64,000 nt of DNA from Panagrolaimus kolymaensis (GCA_028622995.1 JAJQJQ010000023.1:3286001-3350000), one strand, 5' to 3'. Shown: positions 46,504-59,066, counted from the stretch's first letter. Numbers and translations: made by a program. The notes: a model not told the origin generated them from the letters alone.

Positions 46504-47666
46504 TCAATATGAAAATATCAAAGTGCAGCTGCTAGAAAACTTTCAAAATATACTGGATAAAGATACTTTCTTGCATGAATAATATTTTTTTGTTAAAATT
46601 TATAATGTTTGTGTATTAATCAAATACATTTTTTGTTTAAAACTTTTGTCTCTATTATTAGTTCTTTGTTTGAAACAAATACACATATTTTTATTTTTTT
46701 TTAAATTATAAATTTTGTATTTGTGTGGCGGCTATGTTTTCACTTCATTTTTGGTTTCTTGCAGTTGTTTGTCCCAACATTCATGCAGTTGTCGAACGAA
46801 AAGACATGCTGGTTTTTTTTTTGCCCAAGTACTTTGAACAAAAAGAAAAAGTTAACTCGCAACGTTGTTGACGCTTGCAAAATTTTGTTTACAAATTTTT
46901 TGTTGATTAGCAATAGCTTTTTTAGAGCAATCAGAGTTTTTTGATCATTTAATGAATGTGAATAGCTAAACGCTTAGAGTCTTTAAAATTTGGTAAGAAG
47001 CCAATTTTTTGAGGAAAAAATGCTAATAAAATTCGTTTTCTTCCTGTTAAACATATAGTAAAAGAACTTTGGTCTTTAGTAAAAAAAACTGCGGAATACA
47101 AAATTGATTGATTTGTGTGAATAATAAAGTGCATTCAATTCTCGTCTGGAAGAAAGTATTCTTTTTATTTTCGATCGCGCCATTTAAAAAAAACCACGAA
47201 GGCTGCGAGTTTGTGTGTGGCGCGAATTTTTTGAATGATTCTCTTCTTTTATTTTTATTTATTGTCATATGCAGTTTGGACTTTGTCCGGCGCCTTTTTT
47301 TACTTTCATTTTTGAATGAAATGAATAGGTTCAAATCAAATGATTTTGTGTTTTTATTTTTGATCCTTTTGAAAATTAAATATGTACGTGTACATATTTT
47401 TGTTTGCTTTTAAACTACATAAAATTGCAAAAGTGCTTATTAGGAAATCAATCATGTTTTTGTTGCTTTTTCGTGGGTTTTCGCTATATTCATGTGTCAT
47501 CATCATAAACTTCTAAGATCACCTTTTTTGTGTTGTTGCAACGAGTTCTAAAAGTTGTATATTATTCCGCGATTTTAGTTTGAATCTTTGTCATGTTTTT
47601 GCATTTTTACTTTCGTGTGTAACAAAGTTATAATCAAACCCTATAAACTTGCATTAATTTTCAGGT
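46504..47666. other. Spacer between SUMO protease and MBOAT genes
   Basis: About 1.16 kb, AT-rich, with probable polyadenylation signals soon after the protease stop. The TTTTCAG ending at 47664, two bases before the next ATG, looks like a trans-splice acceptor. No exon is supported. Confidence 0.5.
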
Positions 47667-49420
47667 ATGGGAGCTATGGAGGCTTTATCCGATGCAACAA
47701 GCATACGTGCTGATGCTCTTCGATTATTCATAACGTTTCTTGCGGGTTATCCCCTTGCAATTATTCATAGAACATTCTTTTATAACAAATCTCCTAAAAC
47801 TCAACAAATCTTCTTTGTCATTGCTGGAATTTCTTTATATATTTTTAACTATGGTTTGTAATCTTTGACTCTTTTTTTTCTAAATATAATTTATATATTT
47901 TTTAGGACACGAAGTATGGCACAGTTTAATCAGTACATTTGCGGCGTATGCAATTACAAACTTTATGCCTGGAACTCCAGTTTCTGTTGCTCTTGCTCAT
48001 ATTACCTTTTTGGGTCACCTCCTCATGGGTTATTGGTTTGTTATGGATGTGAAGCTAATCTAATATTTTATCTCATTTTAGGTTTGCCGAATCAGCTGAA
48101 TATGATATTAACTGGACAACACCATTTTGCATTATGTGTTTACGTTACATTGGCCTTGTTATGGATGTTTATGATGGTCAAAAGCCTAAAGACAAAATAA
48201 AACCAGATCAACTTAAAACTGCAATTCCAAATCCTCCATCATTGCTTGAAGTAGCTGCATATGGTTATTTCTTCGCTGGTTCTTTTGTTGGTCCACAATT
48301 CCCTCTGGCAAGATTTCGTGCTTTTGTAAATGGAGAATTCTTAGAAAATGGCGAAGTTCGTCAATCAAGGTTTGCTTTTAAGGTTGGATTCAATCATAAT
48401 CTAAAATTATTTTTATAGCATTATGTCTAGCATTCGTCGATTTGTTGCTGGTGTTACATTCTGCGTTCTTAATCAATGGGGCACAGTATGGATTCCTGAT
48501 TCATTCTTCAATTCACCTCAATTCTTTGTATTACTTTTATTTGTTGTTCCTTTTTTAAATCTGACATTTTAGAACCTTCCATTTATTTGGAAAATTATTT
48601 GGAACACTATTTGGTTCAGAGCTACTATGTATCGATATGCCACAGCTTGGTGTCTTACTGTATGTTTGGTTTTTTCGTTTTGAAGTATCTTTATATTCTT
48701 TTTTTTTGTTTTAGGAAGGTGCTGCAATTCTCGCGGGTCTTGGCTATAATGGTAAAAATGAAAAAGGCGAAGATCGATGGGATGGTGTAAGAGATTTGCA
48801 TGTCATCAAATGGGAATTAGGTAGCGACTATCAATCTGTTGTTGAGTCGTTTAATTGTGGTACCAATACCTTTGCCAAAAAGTAAGAATGTGTTTTTGGT
48901 ATGAAAGAATTAATTAATCATCAAGCTTTTAGTCACATTTTCAAACGTCTTCGCTGGCTTGGTAATAAATACTACAGTCATTTGATCACTCTTATTTATC
49001 TCGCTGTTTGGCATGGGTAAGTCAATGAGTTTATAAAAAAACCTTTGTAGCAAATTAATCATTTACTTTTTTAGATATCATCTTGGTTATTTTATCCTCT
49101 TCTTCTATGAATTTACATGTGTTGTAGCACAAGAGCAATTATATTCATTAATTAAACGAACTTCTGGCGCACCTGAATTCTTCGCACAACCTTATGTAAA
49201 ACCATTTACATGGCTCTTTGGTCGAATTATGATTAACATTTCAATGGCATTTGGATTCTTTACATTTGGTCTTATTAAAAAAGAAATTTGGTTTCCTCCT
49301 TCTGCTTCTATGTACTTCTATGGTTACATCTTCTATTTTCTTCTATGGCCAGTTACTTACCAAATTTTATTACGAATTCTTCCAAGGAAACCAAAATCAG
49401 AAGAAAAGAAAGCTGAATAG
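47667..49420 (+). CDS. mboa-6: MBOAT lysophospholipid acyltransferase, LPCAT3-like
   Basis: Exons 47667-47853, 47906-48035, 48082-48369, 48419-48527, 48573-48659, 48715-48881, 48933-49016 and 49075-49420 join in frame to 465 residues. It is a polytopic membrane protein. The catalytic MBOAT histidine is H350 in AVWHGYHLGY, preceded by the conserved FNCGTNTFA and KRLRWLGNKYYS segments. FVGPQFPLARFRAFV and EGAAILAGLGYNG are typical of the MBOAT5/LPCAT3 branch, which re-acylates lysophosphatidylcholine, ethanolamine or serine with polyunsaturated chains in the ER. It ends in a lysine-rich KPKSEEKKAE tail, which could act as an ER-retention signal. The symbol follows the C. elegans member of this branch and is my best match, not proven. 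The gene is convergent with glutaredoxin, with 101 bp between. Confidence 0.92.
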
Positions 49421-49521
49421 AAGATCCTTATGTATTTTGTACAATTTTGGTTTATTTAATTTTATATAAAAAAAGATTTTTTAATATTATTTAAAATAAA
49501 TTTTGTATCATGTTTTGTAAA

Positions 49522-49899
49522 CTATGTTTGAAGGGCTCCAGCAGCGATGAGGGTTTTTTCGAGGCTACCATCTAAATAACTTGCTTCGGTTTCACTTCCG
49601 CCACCAAAAAATCGACCATTTATGAAGACACGAGGAACAGTTCTAAAGTTTTGAAACTATGTTATTTTAGCATTTTGAAGATGAGCTTACCTTTCACCAG
49701 TAATATTTAAAAGATAATCTTGAATTTCTTTACAATCTTCTCGATCTTCAATTTCAATCCAATAAAATTCATTTGGTTTATACTTGAATGAATCCAATGC
49801 GGCTCTAGCTTTATGACAATAAGGGCAATAAGATTTTGAAAAAACAGCCACTTTATGAGATGCTATTTTTTCATCCACAAATGTCTGAACATTTGACAT
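49522..49899 (-). CDS. Glutaredoxin (dithiol, CPYC)
   Basis: Two minus-strand exons, 49899-49691 and 49642-49522, join in frame to 109 residues, the full length of a classical glutaredoxin. The active site CPYC is at residues 25-28, the cis-proline motif TVPRVFING begins at 71, and the glutathione-binding GGGSET follows. It reduces disulfides and protein-glutathione adducts using glutathione, probably in the cytosol, since no targeting peptide is seen. Confidence 0.95.
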
Positions 49900-50543
49900 T
49901 TTTTAAGGTTACTAAACTGCTTCTTTATTATTAGCAGTAGGGTAAATGCAATTAATTTTCCATAAATAGTTTATACCAAAGAAGCAATGTGAGAAAAATG
50001 AAAGATCGATTGTAGTTTGTGTGGTAAAAAAAGGAGTGAAACGTGTCAAACATGGCAGACATAAAAAGGGTTAATTTATATAACCCAGCATTAAATTATG
50101 TAATAATATGCGTTAGCAAGAAAAAAGGTTAAAATTTAATGTAGCCGTTTATGTTAAAGAGATAGAAGGGTTTGAAGTTTTTTTGAAATACAAAAAAGTA
50201 AAGGTGTTCATTGTCTCATTGTTAGCTAGTTAAGATATAGTTTAAAAAAGTTTTCTAAATTTTTTAATCAACACAAATTTATTAGAGTTAAAAACTGTAG
50301 TACATAGTATTTTTATTTTCTTTTTTGCTTTTGTGTAAGTATGCCACCAATGTAAAAAGAACGTAAATGAGCCAGATCAAAATTTTCGTCAAAGACACAA
50401 AAAAATTTGAATAAAGATGAATGCTGAAAATGGAAGCCTTTAAAACTGTATTAAAGGAAAGATGAACAAGGATTTGAGTTCATTTGCGATTAATTTTGCG
50501 TTTGATTGCTCGTTGGTTGCTGACACGCTCGTATCTTTGAAAA
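49900..50543. promoter_or_regulatory. Divergent upstream region, glutaredoxin / REEP
   Basis: 644 bp separate the two divergent start codons. It is AT-rich with a slightly less AT-rich patch near 50495-50540 just before the REEP start. No specific site is recognised. Confidence 0.45.
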
Positions 50544-51342
50544 ATGGCCTCAACACAACAAGAAACTGCTGCTCCCGTTGAAGCTCCTCCTGCTGAAGTT
50601 ACTCCTGCTCCTGCTGAAGTTACTCCTGCTCCTGCTGAAGTTACTCCTGCTCCTGTTGAATCTGCTCCTGCTCCTGTTGAAGCTGCTGGTACTGGTGAAT
50701 CTCCACTTCCAACAACTGCAAATCTTCCCACTGCGATCAAGGAATCTCGTAATGCTGGTCCTCCTCCTCCTTATGCTGCTGGTGGTGATGCATATGAAAT
50801 CAATTCATTTGCTGATGTAGCTCCTGCTCTCAACAAAGCTCTTTACCAATCAAACATTCAATTTTTGGACACGAACTTTGCCAAACTTGAAACCAATACC
50901 AAGATCAAACGTGAACAGGTAATGTTTTGTTTCCTAATTCTTTCATTTTTTTCTAACGTCCTTCATATTTTAGTATTTCTATGGTCTCAGTGCCATCGTT
51001 GCTCTTTACATGATCTTTGGTGGATGCGCTTCACTTGTTTGTAATTTGATTGGTTTCGCTTATCCCGCATATGCTTCCATCAAAGCTGTTCGTACTGGTA
51101 ACAAGGATGATGATGGTCAATGGCTCATCTATTGGACTTGCTTCGGGTTCCTTGCTCTTCTTGATTTCTTTGCTGATGGAATTATGGCATACTTCCCAAT
51201 CTACTTCGTTTTGAAGCTCGCCATCCTTCTCTTCCTCGCTCTTCCTCAAACCAAAGGTGCTATTCGTCTCTTCAACAAGGTCAACAATCCTGTTGCATCA
51301 AAGATCGGTGCTCTCGATTCCAACAACAACAAATCTGCCTAA
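50544..51342 (+). CDS. yop-1: REEP5/YOP1 (TB2/DP1/HVA22) ER-shaping protein
   Basis: Exons 50544-50918 and 50974-51342 join in frame to 247 residues. The C-terminal half is a TB2/DP1/HVA22 domain: [19 protein letters not shown], then [22 protein letters not shown] and [24 protein letters not shown]. These two hairpin membrane segments bend the membrane of tubular ER. The N-terminal 75 residues are an Ala/Pro/Glu/Val-rich extension, unusual in length for the family, coded by a tandem 21-bp repeat and then a PPPPY stretch. Codon use is markedly biased to CTT, GCT and CCT with a C-rich style unlike its neighbours, which suggests high expression. The symbol follows the C. elegans member of the REEP5 group. 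Confidence 0.93.
50592..50675 (+). repeat. 21-bp coding minisatellite in the REEP gene
   Basis: Three perfect copies of a 21-bp unit starting GCTGAAGTTACTCCTGCTCC and one degenerate copy code for AEVTPAP repeats. The unit keeps the frame, so copy-number changes would alter only the extension length. Confidence 0.9.
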
Positions 51343-51447
51343 AATTCTAATTTTTTCATGTAACTGATTTTCATGTCATTTCAATAAATGTGTGATAATT
51401 TGAAAATTTTAATAAAAAGGCGTTATTTTATTTTTGTGTTTAAATAA

Positions 51448-54410
51448 TTAAAGCAATAATTTGATGATAAAAATTAAAATTAATGAAAAGTTTACAAAAT
51501 TTGCGGATGATATGGTGGTAATAGTGGTTGCTTTCTCAGTTGTTTGAGATGTCAAAGTGGAAGAAGAATTGATTACAGGTGGAGCAGTTGTAGTTGTAAC
51601 TATCGCATTCGATTGAGATGTCAAAGTGGAAGAGGAATTGATTACAGGTGTTACAGTTGTGGTATTTAAACCTTGATCGGGGTCAACCCAATCTGCGATG
51701 AAAAGATTCAAATCATATTGGCTTCCATTTCTTGAGCTTCCCCAAACTAATTTAGTTCCATCATAATTAAACATGGGAAATGAATCAAAGTTGTCTCCAT
51801 CATATGTGATTTTTTCAAGTCCAGAACCATCATCATTTATTAAGTACAAATCAAAAGCACCAAAATCTGCGGCTGTTGCATTGAAATCGCTACTGAAGAT
51901 AACTCTCTTGTTATCATGCAAATAATATGGAGCCCAGTTAGCTCCACCAAGGTTCGTGATTTGTCTCATGTTGCTTCCATCAATATTTATAACAAAAAGT
52001 TCCATTGCAATTGGCCTAAAAGAATATGAAAGTATAGTTTACATTTATTATAATGGTAAACTCACTCAACGAGGTTATATTTTAAAAGAAGTTTGTATTT
52101 ATCAAGATCTGGACCAGGTTTAGGTCGACTTGCGCGGAAGATCAAGTGCTTGTTATCGGGTGAACTTAAAATTAAATAGGGATAAATATTTGCAAAACTT
52201 TTGAAGTAAACATACAAAAAGGCTCCACCATCGTATCCTGTGACATTGGTAATTTGGCGTATATTGGTTCCATCCGAACTCATGATATAAAGATCTAAAT
52301 CGCCGTGTCGCATCGAAGTGAAAGCAATCATTGATCCATCAGGAGATCTGAATAAAAGAGGACAAATTAAGAATTGGATAAACCAAGATCAAAACATACA
52401 TTACACCTTCTGCATCGTAGCCATCGATGTCAGTTAATTGTTTTTGAATGATACCATATTCATTGGTGAGATAAATATCATATTCAGGATAAATATCCCA
52501 TGTGTATGAAGTATTACAAAGTTGAGCCAAAATAGGATCGGTTTGAAGCTCTGGATTAGCTACATTGCATCTTTTCATGGGACAAGTGGCATCATTAAGG
52601 GTTGATTGGTCAATTTGTACCTAATAAATATGAAGTTGTTTTAAATTTTTCGTTATCGTTTTTTTGAATGAATGCACCAACAACTCACAGATCGAAAAGT
52701 TCCAGCATAAAGAGATTTGGTTCCATTAGGAAAAATAAATGAACATGTGCAAGCTCCTAATCCAGTGGACATTTTATGTGGCAAATTTTTGCTTGGATCT
52801 TTACAAAGATCAATTTGATAAATTTGATCACAATCTGTTCCATAATTTCTTTGGCCTGTCGCTTGAATGGTTAAACGATTATTATCAAAGCTGAAATCTC
52901 AAAGCTATAAAAAAGAAAACCAATAGTATTTTTTTAAACCTAAAATATCCTTCAGCATTTTGTCCTCCAAAAGTAATTTGTTTGATATTTTTTAAATGAT
53001 TTTCTCCAGGAAAATGAATAATTCCATCAAATTGACTTTGAACTGGTTGGTTTTGCCAACACGTATCATCATCATTTTCATGGGTGATGGAAGCATCAAT
53101 TTGTTGTTTGAGGATGGAGTTTTTACTTTCAAGTTTTACATTAAAATGACCTCCATCAAAATATGGATCACTTGAAGATCCAGTGACATTGAAATCAGCA
53201 ATAAAAAGTTGAAATTCATCAGGTTTTGATGAATTTCGATTGGATGCAAATACAATTTTATTGTAATCATTGCTGATTGCAGCAAATCGAGTTGAAATGC
53301 TTCCTTGCGTTGTTGAAATAGGTTGAAGAGTTAGGTCATTTAAATTATAAAGATAAAGAGAAAATCCTTCAGTTCGATTTATATTTGAAGTAAAAACAAT
53401 TTTATTTCCATGAGTGTTAGCAAAAACTGGATCATGATTAATTGCTCCTTCCACGGGCTTTACGACTTGAGGGATGAAACCATCAAATTCACTTGTAAAT
53501 ATATTCATTTTGGATGCTGGAACAAGATTATATGATAATGCTTGTTTGAGATTTTGAGTTTCTTGTGTGGTTGATGGAATTAAACCATGAAAGGCAACCC
53601 TTCGTTCATCGTTATCAATTGCAATGCCACCAAAATAACTATAACCTTTTTCAGTAAGAAGCACGGAATAATCTAATTGGCCTATAACCTTTTCATAAAG
53701 ATTAATACCCATATCATCGTTGGTGGCATAATAAAGTTTTTGTCCATCAAATGTTGGACTTGCAACCCATGCATCACCAGCATAACCACCTGAGGTATTA
53801 GTAAATTGTTTACGAATATTACCATATGGAGTTACAAGGAAAACATCTTGATTTGGAAAGAGATCCCAAATGGGTGTTTTACAAAGATTTGCGATAGTTG
53901 CATTATTTTGTTGATTGGTAGGGAAACAAGTACTTTTGGGACAAGTTTTGGATGCTGCAAAGTTATCAGGATATGAAATCTGAAAAGATTATTCGGTAAT
54001 ATCTCAGAAATTTACACTCGAAAAAGAGGAAAGTTTACTTTATGAAAATTTCCTTGAAAAGTAACATCTTTAGTGTTAGGCCAAAATTTGGGACGAGTTG
54101 CATAACCTATTCCAGGACTAATTCGAGCTGGAATTTCATTAAGGTTGTCTAAATTCAACCGAAATATCTGATCACAATCAATTCCATAAGGATGTCCATG
54201 AGCAGCAAATACTAATTGAGTTCCATCATCGCTAAAATAAATTATTCATAAGCATGGATTTTGAATTATTATTACTTACCTAAAAGATGGAAATGAATGA
54301 TCTCCGCCAAAAGTCAACTGTTTAACATTTTTAAAATATTTTTCATCCGAAAAAATTAAATCAGCTTTTACAATGATTAAACAAACAAATAATCCTAAAA
54401 TCGACCACAT
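51448..54410 (-). CDS. Secreted GPI-anchored two-lobed TolB/WD40-like propeller protein
   Basis: Eight minus-strand exons, 54410-54280, 54231-54039, 53979-52940, 52890-52689, 52620-52400, 52347-52216, 52164-52066 and 52015-51448, join in frame to 861 residues. A signal peptide (MWSILGLFVCLIIVKA) opens the protein and a short hydrophobic C-terminus (FVNFSLILIFIIKLLL) closes it without a basic tail, as in GPI-anchor signals. Between them are many PD40/TolB-type blades: LTFGGDHSFPSF, ISPDGSMIAFTS, FSPDNKHLIF and DGTKLVWGSSRNG. The first and second halves resemble each other (GIDCDQIFRLNL versus GTDCDQIYQIDL; CPKSTC versus CPMKRC), so it is an internal duplication. A Thr/Ser-rich stalk with a 69-bp repeat precedes the anchor. 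Function is unknown; it has no peptidase domain. TolB-like propellers usually bind proteins or peptides. Confidence 0.85.
51544..51650 (-). repeat. 69-bp-period repeat coding the Ser/Thr stalk
   Basis: Two 38-base copies at 51544-51581 and 51613-51650 differ at one position and code for PVINSSSTLTSQ. They sit in the mucin-like stalk just before the GPI signal. Confidence 0.88.
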
Positions 54411-55113
54411 TCTGATGGGTCAATTAGCTTCAAATGCCGCCACCGTCTTTTTTTACAAGAGGGGAAAGCTTTTGCTCTCAGACTTTTGAAGCCTTATCAG
54501 TAAATGAAAGGCGTTGCTAAACTGTTATTTTATGTGCTACTGAATGATGATGATGATATATTGCTTTTTGATTTGATTATCACCTTTTGTTTCAATAAAA
54601 AAAAGAGAAAAATTTTCTTACATCATTTGATGGAAAATGATCCCAGAACAAATTTCATCATTTAAATCTTTACTTTCACCATCTGTTTTTCTGGTTGACT
54701 TTTTTCTAATAATTATTGGACACGTTGAATTGTGAAACTTGTGTAAAAGAAAAGTTGTTAGATTTAATATTTGTAAAAACTTTTAAAAAAATTTCAAGAT
54801 TTAATAAATAAATGGATTTGAATCAAATATTAATGTTTTATACACAAACGTAAAATAAAATTTCATATTTAAAAAAAGGAGGATAAATATTTTAGTGGCT
54901 TTATTAATCGAGCTTATTAAGGAGCTGATCAGTAACACATCAATATGAAATAAATAAATAATTAAAATTTTTCTTGTCTTGAAGCGATCGTATGCTTAAT
55001 ATACGGTTGAAAAACTTTCGTAGATAGATGGTTATGAATGAATCAATCAATCAAACAAGTTTCATTTGTTTCAAATTTTCATTTTCCAATTTTTTTTTTG
55101 AGATCTAATCAAA
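54411..55113. other. Divergent upstream region, propeller / orphan gene
   Basis: About 700 bp between divergent start codons. It includes a small GATGATGATGAT run near 54544 and a less AT-rich patch near 54420-54500. No exon is supported. Confidence 0.5.
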
Positions 55114-56485
55114 ATGCCGTCACTCAATAACGATATTATCAAAGATATTTTTGCCGAAGTTTCAAAAAGTGGAAATCCTCAAGATGTGGAAAAGCTGTAT
55201 TTCAATGGAAAAGAATGCTTGAATGCTTTTCATGAACTTTTACGTCATTCAAAGGCTATTTGCATCGATGAAGAACAAATAATTGTTGACCTTGTGGGTT
55301 TTTTTAAAGCTTAAACCTTTATTGAATAGTACTTTTTAGAAAACTTTCAAGATGACGATAAATCATCTTCCATGGCGTTGCTTTAAAGAAATATCACTTC
55401 GAGTTCAGAAGTTATCCATCAAAAAATTTTGGTCTCCTGATAATGTTCCACCGCCTTGGATTCGTTGCTTTACAAACAATGATAGTAAGTTTTCATTTAA
55501 AATTCTATGATAAGTTTGCTAACTCCATCCATTTTAGAGCTTCAAACGATTGAATTTCTCCATGAAAAACCGCAATTGATCGTCGCTGAAGTATGGAATT
55601 CTTTGTTCACTTCTACGATTCAAGAAATTAAAGCACCTTATGCTGCTTTACTAAATATTCCGCAAACTTCTGTCAACCATGTTTTTGAATATGTCAAAGT
55701 TACCATCGAAACTTCCGATGATGAAAGCTTTTCTGTAAGTTTGATACTTTATCATAGTTTTTAATTTTTTTCACATACTAATTTTAGGAACGCATGCTCG
55801 ATTTTGGTATTTCCTTCAAACATATTACGATTGTCTCCCGTATCGACGATTTTGGACGAATATTTCTTTCTGTGAACAATAAGAATCGGTAAAACTTTTA
55901 CCATTTATACATTTTTCTTTAATATGTTTCATTTTCAGGAGAACTTATCCACTTGTTGAAACGTTGACGTTCAAGTTGTACTATGACATTGACCTCTATT
56001 TACCATCGCTGTTTGAAAGCTTTGAAGTTGTTTTTCCCAATTTGAAGAAAGCTGAAATTTTTTGTTATGAACACTTTGTCAATTATTTTAGTTCGGAAGC
56101 TGTATGTTTATTTTGTTCTTATATGTTAAATTTATGTTTAATATTTTAGTATTCTCTTTTATCCGAAGAAGCTGTTGATTTTCATAATATGTTTCTTAAA
56201 GATGTCAATGAAGCCGAAATCAATTACAAACTTTGTTTCACCTTTAATCGACACCATTTCATTAATTGGGTAAGCAATTTTGCATTTTTGTTTAATAAAC
56301 GTTTCTTTTTTTAGGAACATTACAACCCCGCTGAAATTTCCAATGCTTTCCAAGCTACTAACTTGAATTTTGTTATGGATGTTGATAATGGTGATTACCA
56401 AGGATGGGTCACAAAGAATGAAATTTCTGACACCAAATCAATGGAACTTATCTTTGATATCGCTAAACCATTGATGAACTTATGA
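55114..56485 (+). CDS. Orphan protein, seven exons
   Basis: Exons 55114-55293, 55340-55484, 55538-55734, 55788-55888, 55939-56101, 56150-56269 and 56315-56485 join with matching phases to 358 residues. Consistent phases over six introns and a clean stop argue that it is a real gene. There is no signal peptide or membrane helix. The composition is that of a folded globular protein with many aromatic residues. An early HLPWRCFKEISLRV stretch looks like the LPWxxxxxI motif of an F-box helix, and the rest could be an F-box-associated domain such as FTH/DUF38, expanded in nematodes. That link is a guess from the pattern; I do not recognise the family with confidence. Confidence 0.75.
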
Positions 56486-57471
56486 TCTTAAGAATAAATA
56501 TGCACTAATGTTACTAAGGCGGCAACTATGATCATTAATTTGTCTGTATAATTTGTAACTGTTTTTCTTTAATCATTTTATGTTTTGTAACCTTTTGTTT
56601 TGTACAAAGTTAATTGTTTGTAATTTTATGTTTGTTGTTGCTTTTTTTCATGTTGATTCAATAAATTATTGCAACCATATCTTTTTACGAAGCTTATTTT
56701 TTACTCTCTTTTAGTCAACTTGTAAATTTCTTATTGTTTACCATATTTTTTGATAGCATTTATTACCTTTAACTTTTTTTTACAAACTGCTAACATACGT
56801 ATTTTTCATTTCAAAAAATTAAGAGGTAACCATGACGCTAGCACTTTTCTTTAATTTTATGCCAAATTTAGTTTGCGTGGAAAGTTTAGTTTTGTTTTGT
56901 TTTTTTATAACAAAAATATTTTTATTAACTATAAGGGAACCAAGCTTATTCCGGAAAAATTTGAAGTCATTCAAGCGAAATGAAGTTCTTTCAATGAATC
57001 CTTTTTTAGTGTATTTTTTTCGGATTTAAAAAAGTCCAAAGATGAAATTCTTTCATTTTGCTGTTGCTTTCATTATTTTATCTTTAATTTAGCGCTTTTA
57101 AGCGTTTAACCTAAAAAAGACTTTCTTTTTTTCTAATTATCCAAAAAGAGTTAAAGTAAATTTAAGCAGTTTTTTTTCATGCTTTCAAAAAGGCATAGAA
57201 GCTCTCTCTTCGCGCTGCTGTCAAGAAAAAAAAAATGCATTTTTGATGAATGTTTTTGCATTTTTTTTCGTCGTTGCTTTTGCCTTTTTCACCTATGGAG
57301 TAAGCTTGGTTATTGATCGTTTGAGCAGGAAAAAGGCTTTTTATTCCAGGTGCCATTTTCATTTTTTTTCTGCTTTCTTAAAAATATATTTTTTTTAAAA
57401 CGAGAGGAAATTAAATTTTTACGTGTTTCTTCCTTTCAATCTTTGCTTGAAGCTTGTTATAGGAGCAAAAA
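56486..57471. other. Spacer before the WD40 gene
   Basis: About 990 bp between plus-strand genes, T-rich. An AATAAA at about 56661 probably ends the orphan gene transcript. Open frames here have low-complexity Phe/Lys composition and are rejected. Confidence 0.5.
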
Positions 57472-58885
57472 ATGGGGAGCTCATATTCGGCTATCCCAAA
57501 TGCTGATGATAGAGATTTGTTGGCCAGCGCCATGGCGGTTAAAGAACCAGCAACGTATGTTGTTACTTACATTGTTTTAATCATTTATTATTTAAAATTT
57601 AAGGATGTGTCGCTCAATGACATTCTCAGATAAACATCCAAGTATTCGACATCCAGTTCATACAGATACAATAAATTGTATTGGTGCTGTAAGACCTGGA
57701 ATGGTTTTAACTGGAAGTAGCGATAAAGTATGATTGCCCTTTTTTATCTTTTATTTTATCCATTTAATTTTTTTAGTCGATAGTTTTAAATAATGTTGAT
57801 ACGGGTGAATGCGTTTTAAGATGGCGTGGTCATACTGATGGTGTAACAAATGTAATATTTTTTTATCCTTCAACAAGCCTCTATGTTTTTAATTTTAGGT
57901 AGTTTATAAACAATCTCAAACTCGGCATTTTGTTTTAAGCGGTTCAAGAGATACTACAATTAAATTATGGTTATTCAATCAAAATACACCATGTCAAACT
58001 TTTACTGCTCATAAACTCACCGTAACTGCGATAGCTAATTTAGAAGGTTTTACTTTATTTTAAGCTTTGCTTGATTCTTGTGTTTCAGACAATTTATTTG
58101 CATCTGGAAGTAGAGATAATACTGTCAAAATTTTTGATATTTCACGTCAAGAGCCTCTTTTATCGAAAACTATTAATAGAAATTTAGTTACTCATATTAC
58201 GAGAATTCCAAATTCAAATTTAATTTGTCAAACATCCGAAGATAGAGTAATGAAATTATTTGATACGAGAAATTTAGAGCTGGTTCATGAATTTCCTATT
58301 AAAGCTCACATTCAAACTCATTGCAATGCTTCAAATGATGCCAATTATGTTATTGCCTCAAGTGGTGGATCCAATGGAGATGGATGTGAAATTACTGTTC
58401 GTTTTCTCCAAAAAAAACTTTACAAAATTTTAATCTTCATTATTTAGTTATATGATTTGAGGCAGCGAAAAGAAATGAAAGGTCTTCGAGGTCATGAAGA
58501 ATCCGTGCGTTGTGCAGTATTTTTACCTCAAAATATTACATGCAAAAATATTATTTTAAGCGTCGGAGATGATAAAACTGTGAGGTTATGGACTAAAGAA
58601 GATTCAAGTAAGCTTTCACTAAAATCGTGAAATATATATAAAGTTTATAACTTTAGAATGCATTTGGCGAGAACAATCTCCCACAGGTTCAACACTTACT
58701 TCATGCTTTGGATTTGCGGATGGAAAGTAAGCTTACAACAATTTTTTAATTCTATAATAAAAATTATTTTTAGTATTGTTGTCGCTGGCACAAATGCATC
58801 TTTTGCACATTTAAAAATGAATGGAAGAGCTGGAGTTCCATTTCTTCATTGTATTTCACTTCAATCAACAAATTGTTTGCCTTAA
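57472..58885 (+). CDS. WD40-repeat protein, WDR31-like
   Basis: Exons 57472-57554, 57604-57727, 57777-57851, 57899-58046, 58089-58396, 58448-58607, 58657-58726 and 58774-58885 join in frame to 359 residues, close to human WDR31 (about 367). A short N-terminus starting MGSSYSAIP could be myristoylated at Gly2. WD blades follow: TINCIGAVRPGMVLTGSSDKSI, LSGSRDTTIKLW, ASGSRDNTVKIFD, SEDRVMKLFD, LYDLRQRKEMKGLRGHEESV and LSVGDDKTVRLW. WDR31 has been tied to cilia and intraflagellar transport in animals; that role is family knowledge. It ends about 180 bp from the convergent astacin gene. Confidence 0.88.
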
Positions 58886-59066
58886 ACGAGTGCAAGACAA
58901 AGCATTGGCTAAACAACAACTATTAATATTTTGCTTTATTTCTAATTTAACATATATTAATTTTTAAAACATCATATCTAGAAAAAATTCAACTCATGTA
59001 TTAAATAAAAGAAAAGTACTGGTAATAAAGAAATGCCATAATCTCATTTTTGGGTAAAAAAAACTT

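Noticed and set aside
50480..50820. Antisense Gly/Ala/Ser-rich and sense Leu-rich frames over the REEP N-terminus
   Set aside because: They are shadows created by the 21-bp coding repeat; the in-frame REEP model explains the region.
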